A stretch of DNA of 64,000 nucleotides from Leptidea sinapis. Taxonomy: Eukaryota; Arthropoda; Insecta; Lepidoptera; Pieridae. Where the stretch lies: contig NC_066279.1 in assembly GCF_905404315.1 (NCBI RefSeq), positions 3,918,501 through 3,982,500 of the forward strand, in the 5' to 3' direction. The number at the start of each line of letters is the position of its first letter. The first letter of the stretch is position 1. The notes under the pieces are model-generated. The model did not search any database, was not told where the DNA came from, and saw nothing but the letters and a program-made list of their open reading frames with translations. Shown here in pieces: positions 59,201-64,000 of this stretch. The translations under genes were made by a program, and so were the position numbers.

Positions 59201-62200
59201 GTTCCTTCATGTGCATTTTTTTTAACTCTCTCTGTATCACCATATAGTAAGGATTAATTAAAATTCAAAAGAAAAATTTTAACAATGTTGGATTAATTTA
59301 AAAATTGAATTTTAGCACATGAATGTTTTTACTCTTTATTGTGTAACATAGATAGTTCTCGACGATATTGATTCCTCGCTATAAAAATACATTAAAAGTT
59401 TCTTAGCTTATAAATTCATTTATATTCATCATTATGTTGTAATTTCAGATTATACGAAAAAAACGCAATGATTTAAAACATGTTGATATAAATGCTTACG
59501 AAAATCAGTCTGTGTTTGGTAAGAACTTTTTGAAACTCTTTGAATCAGAAATTCTGTACGATATGCGGTGTCCACTTGGTTTTAATATTTCGAGTTTGCC
59601 AGTTTAAGGATCATTTTTAACGTCTAGTTCATAAAAACACAAAATCCATCCATGCACTGCCGACGACAATTCTAACGACCACGCTTTACAATGTTAAAAC
59701 GTTCTGATTTTAGTGTGTGCGATATTATTAAACCGAAGTAAAGTTATTTTAAATTATAAACTTTATATCTCTATCTTACCTTTATCACTACAGAATTACA
59801 TGACAGGGAGAGGAGTAATTTAAATCTTGGAGTAACTATTCATTGCGTATAATAAGACAGAGTTGGTCGCTCAACTGTTAATCTTCTAGCATATCTCAAC
59901 CATAAATGGGTGCAAACGGTTGAGTGGAAAGAAGAGGGGTTGGCGGTTAGACATAGCTAAGGCCTTCGATCGTGTAAGGCACAAAGCGCATATAGCGAAA
60001 CTGCCGTCCAATGGGCTTTCCGAGTGGTTGTACATAAAGTCTACTAGCTTTTCAGCTGAACAAAGCATTAAGGTTGTAATCAACGGTGAAAGTTTCAAAT
60101 TAAAAACCTAGGAACGCTGGTGTTCCGCAAGGCAGGGTACTATTCCCTGCACTGTTGCTTCTGCATATAACTATAACATACTGCAAATTAGTAGTATTCA
60201 TTGTTATGCAGACGATAGCTCAGGGTGTGCTTCCTACATCGGCCATGCCAACATCTCTTGGAATAGCGTCAACGAGAACTGAAAGAAAACCAGTACCAGC
60301 TTCATGACCATTAACCGCATACAACGAAGAGTGGCTCGAATAATCGACGATCCAGCCTACTTAGATCTGCTTGATTCTTTGGCAATGCCTAGAGATGTAA
60401 GTTCTTTCTGCATCTTACACGAATTTATCAAGAAGAGTGCTTAGAGTTGTTAAGGTTTGATGCCAGCAGCCGAAGTCCACCACTAGACCAAATTCTAAAT
60501 TTCACTCTCATCACGTCTGGCATTATAAAACCATGTGTTTTGCAATATATTTCTCACCTCATACAGCCTCTTTGTGGAATTAAATACTGGCTGCTGTTTT
60601 CAAGAATAGAATTCTAGAAAGTTTTTAATCGTAACGGTTATAATCCTTACATGCCGGCAACGCATCGCTTGACCCCTGGATCTGCGGATATTAATAGGTG
60701 GTTGCCTCACCACTCCCTATCACGTAAGTCTTTTGCGCGACCGTTTTATATAAAAAAATTTACTTGTTTCGAATGAATATATAGCCTCCGGTTATATAAA
60801 TATACTAGTTTTTGGCTTCAATAGGAAGACCGAATGAAAAATTAAACCACGTGGACTCCGTGACCCCGTATGATTAAATAATTAAATTAATACATGATTT
60901 GAGCCTTTATAAAATTCCAGGGCAAGTCAATAAAGTGGATTCGTTTCTAGATCATCTAATACTATTATCCCAGCGACAGAATGGTTTCACAGACACAGAA
61001 CTGCGTGAAGAGATTACTACGTTTCTACTAGCTGCTACAGATACAACGGCGATTGCAATTTGTAATACGCTTTTTTTGTTAGGAAAATATCCGAAAATTC
61101 AGGAAAAAGTACATGAAGAGTAAGTGCATATTACTTTGTTTGGTACTAAAATTTAATAATAATATTAATAAACTACATTCTGTCAATTGAAATAAGATTT
61201 ATAAACTTATGAATTGGTTATATCTAAAATCGGCGAGTGGCCCATAAAAAATCAGTTGATTAATATAAAGTTAAGGTATTAAATTTAATTGATTTTTTTT
61301 ACTTAATTCTTTAGATTAGTACGTGTGTTTGAGAATCATAATGAAAAATTATATAAAGATGTTTTAAGTGAATTGAAATATTTGGATATGGTTTTAAAAG
61401 AGTCTCTTCGTCTATACCCACCTGTACCCATGATTACTCGGAAAGCAACTGAAGAAATTAAATTACGTAAGTATAATAAGCGGTATGATGGTTTTACATT
61501 AAAATATTTAGGACACTTTCACCTATTTTTTTAATACACAAGGAGCGATCCAAAAATAGTAAAACTGGCTGGTAAAACTGAAATATTGGTAAGATTAAAA
61601 AAGGAAGTACTGAGATGAATTTTTGAAGTAGCTGTTGTTTAAATAAAAGTTACCGACTTCTTATTCAATATTGTTGGACATAGTGTTTAAGATTAACATA
61701 AATTGATAGGACAAAGGCTGCCAATTTATATATACCGAAAACACATTTTTTTTCGAATAATTAAAGTTGCTAGCAAAATTTTGTTTTGCATCCTAAATTC
61801 AGTGTATGTTTGCAATTATTAAATCATTTTGTTCTTTGAGAATCAAAACTATGTTAAAGTATTCTGTTCATCAGACTGTTACAATCAAAATAATATTTTC
61901 AACAGCATCATCTGGCTATACTATTCCTGTTCAAACTGGTATAATAATTTTAATTTGGGGGACTCATCGTGACCCCAATTACTGGGGGCCTGATGCTGAC
62001 TGCTTCAAACCGGAGAGATTCGAAGCTGGAGGTAAAACTGGGCTCTTCATTCCATTTAGTACAGGACCCAGAAACTGCATTGGTAAGTATCTAATCCATA
62101 ATGGCTTTTCCAGGGATTCCTTTTTGTTAATATAATATTTATAAGTTTATTAATATTAATATAGTGCCTCATCAGAGATGATAAACAGCTCTCGTACAAC

Positions 62201-63448
62201 AGTAATAGCACTGAGTAGGGATAGAAACTTTCATATAAAATAAAAGCAAAGTGGATAATCAACCTAAATTTTTCTCTAGTTTCCGCCCTAACTGAAATCG
62301 CCCAAACTCATCACGAGTTCGGTCACTCAACACGCGAGAGAACGCTGGAACAATATTCCTATATTTTGCGTTCTAGTTGCTTTGAAGAAGATGTGACATT
62401 CTTATGCAAGTTTTATCACTTACTTGAGCAGTAGCTTTGCAGTTAACAACTAAATTATCTTTTTAACGCATGGCGGGTGCGGTAACCAAATAACTCTATA
62501 AGCACTTTTTAATTCAATTTCCAAGATGTTAAAAATGTATTATTGCAGGATGTTGTTTTACTTCAAACATGCAATGAACCTTACAGTATGTATTACTGTC
62601 AGTGACGGATTAAGACTACTTGATGCCCTAAGCAATCTATGCCTGTGGGCCCCCCTATTCTTATGTCAACTAGAATCGGTCTTTAAACTTTTATCGCCTA
62701 AAAACATAAGTTTTTTGTAAAATAAGATGATGAGATTTTACATACTTTAGAAGTGGAGTGGGTGCGACAACAATAAAAACCAAAGCATAATTTATTTATT
62801 TATTGAAATGCGCCTTGCGGCTTTTTCGAGCATTGAATTCATGCAAGATTGTATTAACGTAGTTTTTAATATATCGGACTCTATGCACAATATCGATGAA
62901 TTATCGAGGCTTACTTATATCATCTTTTCCTTTTTAATGTTTTTATATTTTTAATTTTTTAATTTTGAAAAAGAACGTCCCGCTAAGCATTTTGTAATCA
63001 TAAGGAGAAAATGTGGAGTGGGGTTATGACTCTAGGTCCGACTCTATGTCAACTTAAAACGCACGAATTTTTAAATTAGTCCTAGAAACTTTTTTTGGTG
63101 TGGTTTTTGGTGAGACGTGATGCCCTAAGGACGGATTTTTTTGTGCTTCTTCTGGTGCCCGCTCAGACGTGATGCCGTAGGCAATTGCTTAATTTGGTTA
63201 AGGGTTAATCCGACACTGATTACTGTATTATAATAATTTGCGTTGCTGGTTGAATGCTAACAGAAATTCTTGTTCCTACAGGTTACCAATATGCAATGTT
63301 AACAGCTAAAAGTACTATTGCTTCAATTCTACGTCAGTTTAAAGTTGTCACTGAAGAAGAAGATGGTCCAATTCCTAAAATTGAATGTCAATATTCTATA
63401 ATGTTAAAATCTAAACATGGTTATCCTGTGAGATTCGTACGAAGGTAA
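35113..63448 (+). CDS. Cytochrome P450, CYP4 clan, probably CYP340 family (gene 2; ten exons)
   Basis: Joining 35113-35269, 52602-52691, 52897-53010, 53279-53464, 58245-58447, 59449-59518, 60921-61119, 61315-61466, 61906-62082 and 63282-63448 gives 1515 nt, or 504 residues plus stop. Every exon length and phase equals that of gene 1. Motifs: anchor MYLLLVSVVLLLWYLLF, PIPG, helix C WSRKRK (124-129), I-helix AATDTT (311-316), ESLR (369-372), PERF (426-429), and haem loop FSTGPRNCIG (441-450). By hand count 62 residues differ from gene 1, densest in exons 2, 4 and 10 (several lie between residues 123 and 170 and at the C-terminus). Exon 1 is 17.3 kb from exon 2 because of nested transposons. Coding capacity is intact; whether such a gene is still correctly spliced and expressed cannot be seen here. 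Confidence 0.86.
35270..35735 (+). other. Intron 1 of gene 2, 5' part
   Basis: AT-rich. Only the first few bases resemble intron 1 of gene 1. No element recognised. Confidence 0.45.
35736..36062 (-). repeat. Interspersed repeat D, minus strand
   Basis: Contains GACACTCACGAAA twice, CCGCCATCTTGGATCTCGAA and CCATATTGATTTTATTAAAA. These are the reverse complement of the units at 51640-52150. It has about one and a half units and the flank GAGCGAAGCCGCG. Confidence 0.65.
36063..37288. other. Intron 1 of gene 2, unclassified stretch
   Basis: Includes a purine-rich strand-biased run at about 36328-36388 (AGAAAGAGGAAGAAAAAGAA). Otherwise AT-rich without coding or repeat signals. Confidence 0.45.
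37290..37600 (-). mobile_element. CR1-like LINE 3' end, minus strand
   Basis: On the minus strand it encodes RFTRSFLPRTTKLWNETPC and TFLKGRQRSCDSSG, followed by the VGGGDHLTTGDPYARLSSYS frame and a TATTCCATAAAAAAAA end (37305). It matches 880-1127. Confidence 0.78.
37601..38040. other. Intron 1 of gene 2, unclassified
   Basis: A moderately GC-rich piece (37640-37800) of unknown origin, then AT-rich DNA. Confidence 0.4.
38041..38228. repeat. Inverted repeat (about 42-bp arms) enclosing a SINE fragment
   Basis: The left arm 38041-38083 contains TTTATTACAATATGTTACG. The right arm 38183-38228 contains AACATATTGTAATAAATTAA. They are close reverse complements, and the enclosed 100 bp is a minus-strand SINE piece (38084-38182). 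Confidence 0.75.
38084..38182 (-). repeat. tRNA-derived SINE fragment, minus strand
   Basis: Reverse complement of the family: AAGTGATAACCCTCAC, then ACACAAATAAAATTTGAAAA, then GCGGGACTCGAACCCACGAC and CTCCGGCG. It is truncated at the anticodon arm. Confidence 0.75.
38359..38505 (+). repeat. tRNA-derived SINE, most complete tRNA-like head
   Basis: The head has an A box (TGGCTCAGTTGATAAGAG), an anticodon arm CCGGC-ACGGAAC-GCCGG and a B box in GGTTCGAGTCCC. There is no proper acceptor stem. The body is ATTTTCAAATTTTATTTGTG and GAGGGTTATCACTTTAAAAA. A 40-bp sequence following each SINE piece (AATATGCAAATATTG, then GAGCAGGTTATCAACTG) occurs at 38243 and 38533. Loop base C at tRNA position 33 and the missing acceptor stem argue against a working tRNA. 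Confidence 0.8.
39469..39800 (+). repeat. Left terminal inverted repeat of the long-TIR element
   Basis: Reverse-complement match of 45420-45750. Internal small indels, for example the ACATGACAACTG versus ATTTTTATTGCTG difference. Confidence 0.85.
40273..40669 (-). pseudogene. ORF of the long-TIR element, C-terminal pieces
   Basis: On the minus strand, 40669-40526 reads ITDDKELLNETFKILEKLIC then YGARDSWNVNEVRFNLFS. After a frameshift, 40482-40273 reads ISLPPRKSELYQHLLRVRYV, TKFWRNAH, SGWTINDD and LPSLVFD before TAA. With the upstream piece at 45283-45381 this follows a pattern I know from uncharacterised invertebrate proteins: GCDxT..F..GK, then ..YG, then LPP...L..H..R..Y..W and GW. The family has no function I can name. 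Confidence 0.55.
41057..42155 (+). pseudogene. LINE ORF1 (PHD-like zinc finger and RRM-like C-terminus), broken
   Basis: The first part (41057-41467) has Cys pairs in NNNCSACRSPILDD and FMQCSKQTCMKKYDLKCLK, arranged like the PHD-type finger of lepidopteran LINE ORF1 proteins. It stops at TGA 41465-41467. The second part (41535-42155) carries KKFLHVWRLHPQTTPEDIRS and NNPDVWPINIEF, the esterase-free RNA-binding C-terminal domain. An extra base just before its end shifts the last residues. The protein would bind the element's RNA. Not functional as it stands. Confidence 0.7.
42156..45091 (+). pseudogene. LINE ORF2: APE endonuclease and reverse transcriptase, frameshifted
   Basis: The endonuclease begins IFYQNVRGLRTK, with AITES and GGALLVA (42160-42562). 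After a frameshift it continues with VIGDFN (42595-42612) and DEHHPPLEV (42801-42827), where DH would be usual. The linker is rich in basic residues. The RT spans 43392-45091 with one frameshift near 43683: HSAGPDGIPAFLF, VVYLDFRKAFDTVDND (motif A), GVSQGSNLGPLEF and FADD (44237-44248). The RT segment 43682-45091 is open for 469 codons and retains the catalytic aspartates. Confidence 0.8.
45283..45381 (-). pseudogene. ORF of the long-TIR element, upstream piece
   Basis: On the minus strand it reads QYSPGCDYTPALFRKGKLRP then LLEQSEEYQLACQN. The continuation (ITDDKELLN) is on the far side of the LINE at 40660, which shows the LINE split the ORF. Confidence 0.55.
45420..45750 (-). repeat. Right terminal inverted repeat of the long-TIR element
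   Basis: Counterpart of 39469-39800, ending ACGTTGCTAGCTC next to the resumed mariner sequence. Confidence 0.85.
46135..46249. other. Short spacer between mariner B and the Jockey-like LINE
   Basis: T-rich start, then no recognised feature. Confidence 0.4.
46626..46846 (+). repeat. 5' LTR of the Copia element
   Basis: 221 bp, TG...CA ends, identical to the 3' LTR by eye. Confidence 0.93.
46954..49395 (+). CDS. Copia gag-protease-integrase polyprotein (transposon gene)
   Basis: Starts ATGGCGTCCCCGCTTGCACA. Gag has the KLKGAENYSTWKFTM region and the CCHC knuckle CFKCNGKGHLSRNC (about 47552-47593). The protease has WYIDSGATNHMC with the catalytic Asp (about 47735). The integrase has the zinc-binding WHKRLGHLN to CVSCVEGKQ block (48150-48290) and the D-D-E core: HTDLCGP, then RSDRGGEY, then QQNGVAERANR. 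The frame then runs through an acidic linker to about 49390 where the deletion junction lies, and reads out of frame to a stop at 49607-49609. No stop codon interrupts gag to integrase. Confidence 0.88.
49384..49710 (+). pseudogene. Copia RNase H C-terminal part, out of frame with the polyprotein
   Basis: Reads AEYMALSDTCKEALFIRKFL, NDNQSAIKLCKS, RTKHIDIRHHFIKE and LADILTKAL, the typical end of a Copia polyprotein. Joined to the integrase linker by a deletion that removed RT and the first part of RNase H and changed frame. Confidence 0.85.
49803..50023 (+). repeat. 3' LTR of the Copia element
   Basis: 221 bp. Preceded by a short purine-rich AAGGGCCAG, a weak polypurine tract. Confidence 0.93.
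51610..52165 (+). repeat. Repeat D with about 99-bp tandem units
   Basis: At least four units, each with ATGACATC, GAGATCCAAGATGGC, and AACAATATGGGTATCATTTT-like blocks. It ends with ACTAGATACGCGCGGCTTCG. The frame 51705-52148 stays open through the units because 99 is a multiple of three. A minus-strand relative is at 35736-36062. There is no evidence of a real protein. Confidence 0.75.
52166..52601 (+). other. 3' end of intron 1 of gene 2
   Basis: The last 170 bp resemble the end of intron 1 in gene 1 (TCGATACGAGAGAAGCACAA versus TCGATACAAGAGAAGTACAA), so this part is ancestral. No insert recognised. Confidence 0.55.
52602..52691 (+). CDS. P450 gene 2, exon 2
   Basis: Acceptor ATTTACAG, donor GTAATTTT. 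Encodes KAVSVIENISRETFKTGG and WGGPLFFIG. Confidence 0.85.
52897..53010 (+). CDS. P450 gene 2, exon 3
   Basis: Acceptor GTTTTCAG, donor GTATTT. Encodes ALTNPADIEYVSKNC and GDGGIFAP. Confidence 0.85.
53279..53464 (+). CDS. P450 gene 2, exon 4 (helix C)
   Basis: Acceptor CATTTTAG, donor GTAAGAAT. Encodes WSRKRK, KILNSFMDIFSRRSAE and INNFTLASIAG. Eleven residue differences from gene 1. Confidence 0.86.
53465..53835 (+). other. Intron 4 of gene 2, 5' part
   Basis: AT-rich, no recognised feature. Confidence 0.45.
53838..53945 (-). repeat. CR1-like LINE 3' tail, minus strand
   Basis: GTCACCTGAAATATGTGATC, then CACCAGAGGAATCACAAGAG and CGTTGCGACC, a diverged version of the end at 37340-37410. Confidence 0.55.
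54220..54330 (+). repeat. Interspersed repeat (CAAAAAGGAGGAGGTTATCA)
   Basis: Related to 5461. TGTATGTACACCGATTACTC is a phrase common in lepidopteran repeats. Class unknown. Confidence 0.45.
54514..54930. repeat. Fold-back element with arms of about 150 bp
   Basis: The left arm 54514-54668 (CTGAAAAGTATCAAATAACT, ATTACCTTTAATATTAATAA, GGTGCCAAGCC) is matched in reverse by 54778-54930 (GGCTTGGCACC, TTAATATTAAAGGTAAAGG, AGTTATTTGATACTTTTCAG). A loop of about 110 bp separates them. It is a MITE-like palindrome in intron 4 of gene 2, with no coding capacity. Confidence 0.82.
54931..55790. other. Intron 4 of gene 2, unclassified
   Basis: Three short related phrases (GACCAAAGTACAA, GACCAAGGTACAA, GACCGAGGTACAA) lie at 55115-55195. 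The frame 55416-55658 has no recognisable domain. Otherwise AT-rich. Confidence 0.4.
55795..56290 (+). repeat. Degenerate tandem repeat, roughly 110-130 bp unit
   Basis: Recurring phrases TTCTACTACTGCGACCTTAG, TTCTTCTACTGCGACTTTGG, then GGAAACGA(A/G)AT and TCAGTGGCCAT at about 55910, 56010, 56140 and 56255. The units are poorly conserved. Confidence 0.55.
56450..57040 (+). mobile_element. RTE-type LINE 3' end, decayed
   Basis: Translates in pieces to LGIQRRCAITRSAVEKLNKI, LPVFPIFHYGAETW, ALEMWCWKRLLKIPWTAFRT, ELKIKERLSSTVQLRILKFF and GNISRNE. This is the C-terminal region of RTE-clade LINE proteins. Frameshifts and stops throughout. Confidence 0.7.
57060..57920 (-). mobile_element. CR1-like LINE fragment, minus strand
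   Basis: On the minus strand it contains LQYSSIHGYADDSTGYATY (YADD present, about 57760-57700), then frame-shifted thumb phrases, and ends in the CCTCTTATATAAAATAA tail (57060). Upstream RT (LCRWISSMADWSIKVVID, near 57870) is also recognisable. It lies in intron 4 of gene 2, 330 bp before exon 5. Confidence 0.68.
58245..58447 (+). CDS. P450 gene 2, exon 5
   Basis: Acceptor CTATTTCAG, donor GTTAGC. Encodes ETSLGIRDLEGMNDVA through the fully conserved WLWPDWIYKLSWQYRHFTKH. Confidence 0.86.
58448..58734 (+). other. Intron 5 of gene 2, 5' part
   Basis: Partly similar to intron 5 of gene 1 (the stretch around TGTTATCGT and CATTTGTATAT). No insert. Confidence 0.45.
58735..58835 (-). mobile_element. 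Small CR1-like LINE fragment
   Basis: On the minus strand it reads LKKVVEWCKMNLVQFNPQNT and QIYAFTTK, the RT region just after YADD as at 318-390. Only about 100 bp. Confidence 0.6.
58836..59448 (+). other. Intron 5 of gene 2, 3' part
   Basis: AT-rich. The terminal 100 bp resemble the end of intron 5 in gene 1. Confidence 0.45.
59449..59518 (+). CDS. P450 gene 2, exon 6 (70 nt)
   Basis: Acceptor AATTTCAG, donor GTAAGAAC. Encodes IIRKKRNDLKHVDINAYENQ. Confidence 0.85.
59895..60770 (+). mobile_element. CR1-like LINE fragment in intron 6 of gene 2
   Basis: Motif A region RLDIAKAFDRVRHKAHIAKL (59940), GLSEWLYIKSTSFSAEQSIK, then NAGVPQGRVLFPALLLLHI (60110), a YADDSSGCAS block (60205), and a shortened C-terminal part to TTGCCTCACC with a final TATATAAAAAAA (60750). 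Many frameshifts. Confidence 0.72.
60921..61119 (+). CDS. P450 gene 2, exon 7 (I-helix)
   Basis: Acceptor AATTCCAG, donor GTAAGTGC. Contains FLLAATDTTAIAICNT. The Gly-to-Ala change in the I-helix motif is shared with gene 1. Confidence 0.88.
61315..61466 (+). CDS. P450 gene 2, exon 8 (ExxR)
   Basis: Acceptor TCTTTAG, donor GTAAGTAT. Encodes LDMVLKESLRLYPPVPM. Confidence 0.87.
61467..61905 (+). other. Intron 8 of gene 2
   Basis: 439 bp. Shares its ends with intron 8 of gene 1 (GGTATGATGGTTTTACAT; GTTACAATCAAAATAATATT). It lacks the minisatellite and LINE tail found in gene 1, so it is closer to the ancestral length. Confidence 0.55.
61906..62082 (+). CDS. P450 gene 2, exon 9 (PERF and haem loop)
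   Basis: Acceptor TTCAACAG, donor GTAAGTAT. Encodes WGTHRDPNYWGP, FKPERFE and FSTGPRNCIG. Confidence 0.9.
62083..62599 (+). other. Intron 9 of gene 2, 5' part
   Basis: Begins like intron 9 of gene 1 (GTAAGTATCTAATCC, AATGGC). No element before the MITE. Confidence 0.5.
62600..63218. mobile_element. hAT-type MITE (619 bp) with exact 8-bp target duplication
   Basis: The ends are CAGTGACGGATTAAG and, in reverse complement, CAGTGTCGGATTAAC: imperfect TIRs of about 15 bp. Both sides carry ATTACTGT (62592-62599 and 63219-63226). An 8-bp duplication with CAGTG termini is characteristic of the hAT superfamily. No transposase ORF. The sequence next to each end also echoes itself internally (TGATGCCCTAAG at 62620 and 63119). 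It lies in intron 9 of gene 2, ending 63 bp before exon 10. Confidence 0.85.
63282..63448 (+). CDS. P450 gene 2, exon 10 (C-terminus and stop)
   Basis: Acceptor TTCCTACAG. Encodes YQYAMLTAKSTIASILRQF and ends VRFVRR before TAA. The C-terminal tail is the most diverged part relative to gene 1. AATAAA lies at 63604-63609. Confidence 0.87.
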
Positions 63449-64000
63449 TGCACTATTTGAAAAATATATTATATAAATCTGACTTTTTCTATGGTTCTCT
63501 CAAGAATTAAAATGTATTAAGTGTAAGTACTCTAGCAATAAATCAATTATTAAGGTTGAAGTTTTGATATATTATCTCATTTTATTAATATTGTGAAGAT
63601 CTGAATAAATGTATGGATTTACTTCTAATGTTTTAATTATTTACAATAATCCATCCAACTATTTCATGTACTAAAAACTAAAAAAAATTATTGCCAAATT
63701 TTCTACAATCTTATTAATTCATCTAATTCTAGCTACGATTATTGTTATTTTTGGAGTTGTTGTCAGCCAAGTTAGGTTTGTAACTACATACATAGTTATA
63801 GGTGAGATGTGCTTGTGTCGCACGCACAACGTGTCGAGGTGAAAGGCGAGGGCGAGCCGCGACAGGAGGACACTGATTCTAAAAATAACAATAATTGTAA
63901 CTAGAATTAATTTTATGAAAAATACGCATTTTCTTACTCTCGTGCATATTATATTTATTATTTTGGAACATTTTTCTAATAAAGTCTGTTGTTTTTTTGT
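63449..64000 (+). other. 3' UTR and flank of P450 gene 2
   Basis: Poly(A) signal AATAAA at 63604-63609, in the same context as in gene 1 (AAGATCT-AATAAATGTAT). The rest, including a short GC-rich patch at 63810-63870, has no recognised gene. Confidence 0.55.

Overview
This window is eukaryotic and looks like a moth or butterfly (Lepidoptera). It is AT-rich, its genes are split by GT/AG introns, and it is crowded with repeat types typical of lepidopteran genomes: CR1-like and Jockey-like LINEs, mariner and Tc1 remnants, a Helitron-like piece with the 'CGGCTGGACCGATTTT' repeat, a tRNA-derived SINE, and LINE tails carrying 'CCTCAGACCTGAGAAGAA'. I cannot name the species.

The only host genes I can support are two cytochrome P450 genes in head-to-tail tandem on the + strand. 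Gene 1 spans 4483-22821 and gene 2 spans 35113-63448. Each can be assembled by hand from ten exons. The two exon sets have identical lengths and phases (157, 90, 114, 186, 203, 70, 199, 152, 177 and 167 nt), and both give an uninterrupted 504-residue protein. Both have an N-terminal membrane anchor, WxxxRK, an I-helix AATDTT, ExxR, PERF and the haem loop FSTGPRNCIG. By hand count they differ at about 62 of 504 residues (about 88% identity). They belong to the CYP4 clan and most resemble the lepidopteran CYP340 family. They are presumably ER-membrane monooxygenases; the substrate is unknown.

Layout: 1-3465 holds transposon remnants (CR1-like LINE, mariner, Tc1). 3466-4482 is the intergenic and promoter region of gene 1. 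4483-22821 is gene 1, whose introns 1, 4, 8 and 9 carry repeats. 22904-33325 is a recent tandem segmental duplication (unit A 22904-27036, unit B 27037-33325) starting just after the gene 1 stop codon. Unit B carries an extra 2.15-kb LINE that is absent from unit A. 33326-35112 is the intergenic and promoter region of gene 2, hit twice by an interspersed repeat. 35113-63448 is gene 2.

Intron 1 of gene 2 is 17.3 kb long and contains two nested stacks. In the first, a mariner is split by an element with long terminal inverted repeats, whose own broken ORF is split by a nearly complete LINE. In the second, a Jockey-like LINE is split by a Copia-type LTR element with identical LTRs, a 5-bp target duplication and a deleted reverse transcriptase. 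Intron 9 of gene 2 holds a 619-bp hAT-type MITE with an exact 8-bp target duplication. Despite this load, both P450 coding sequences remain intact.
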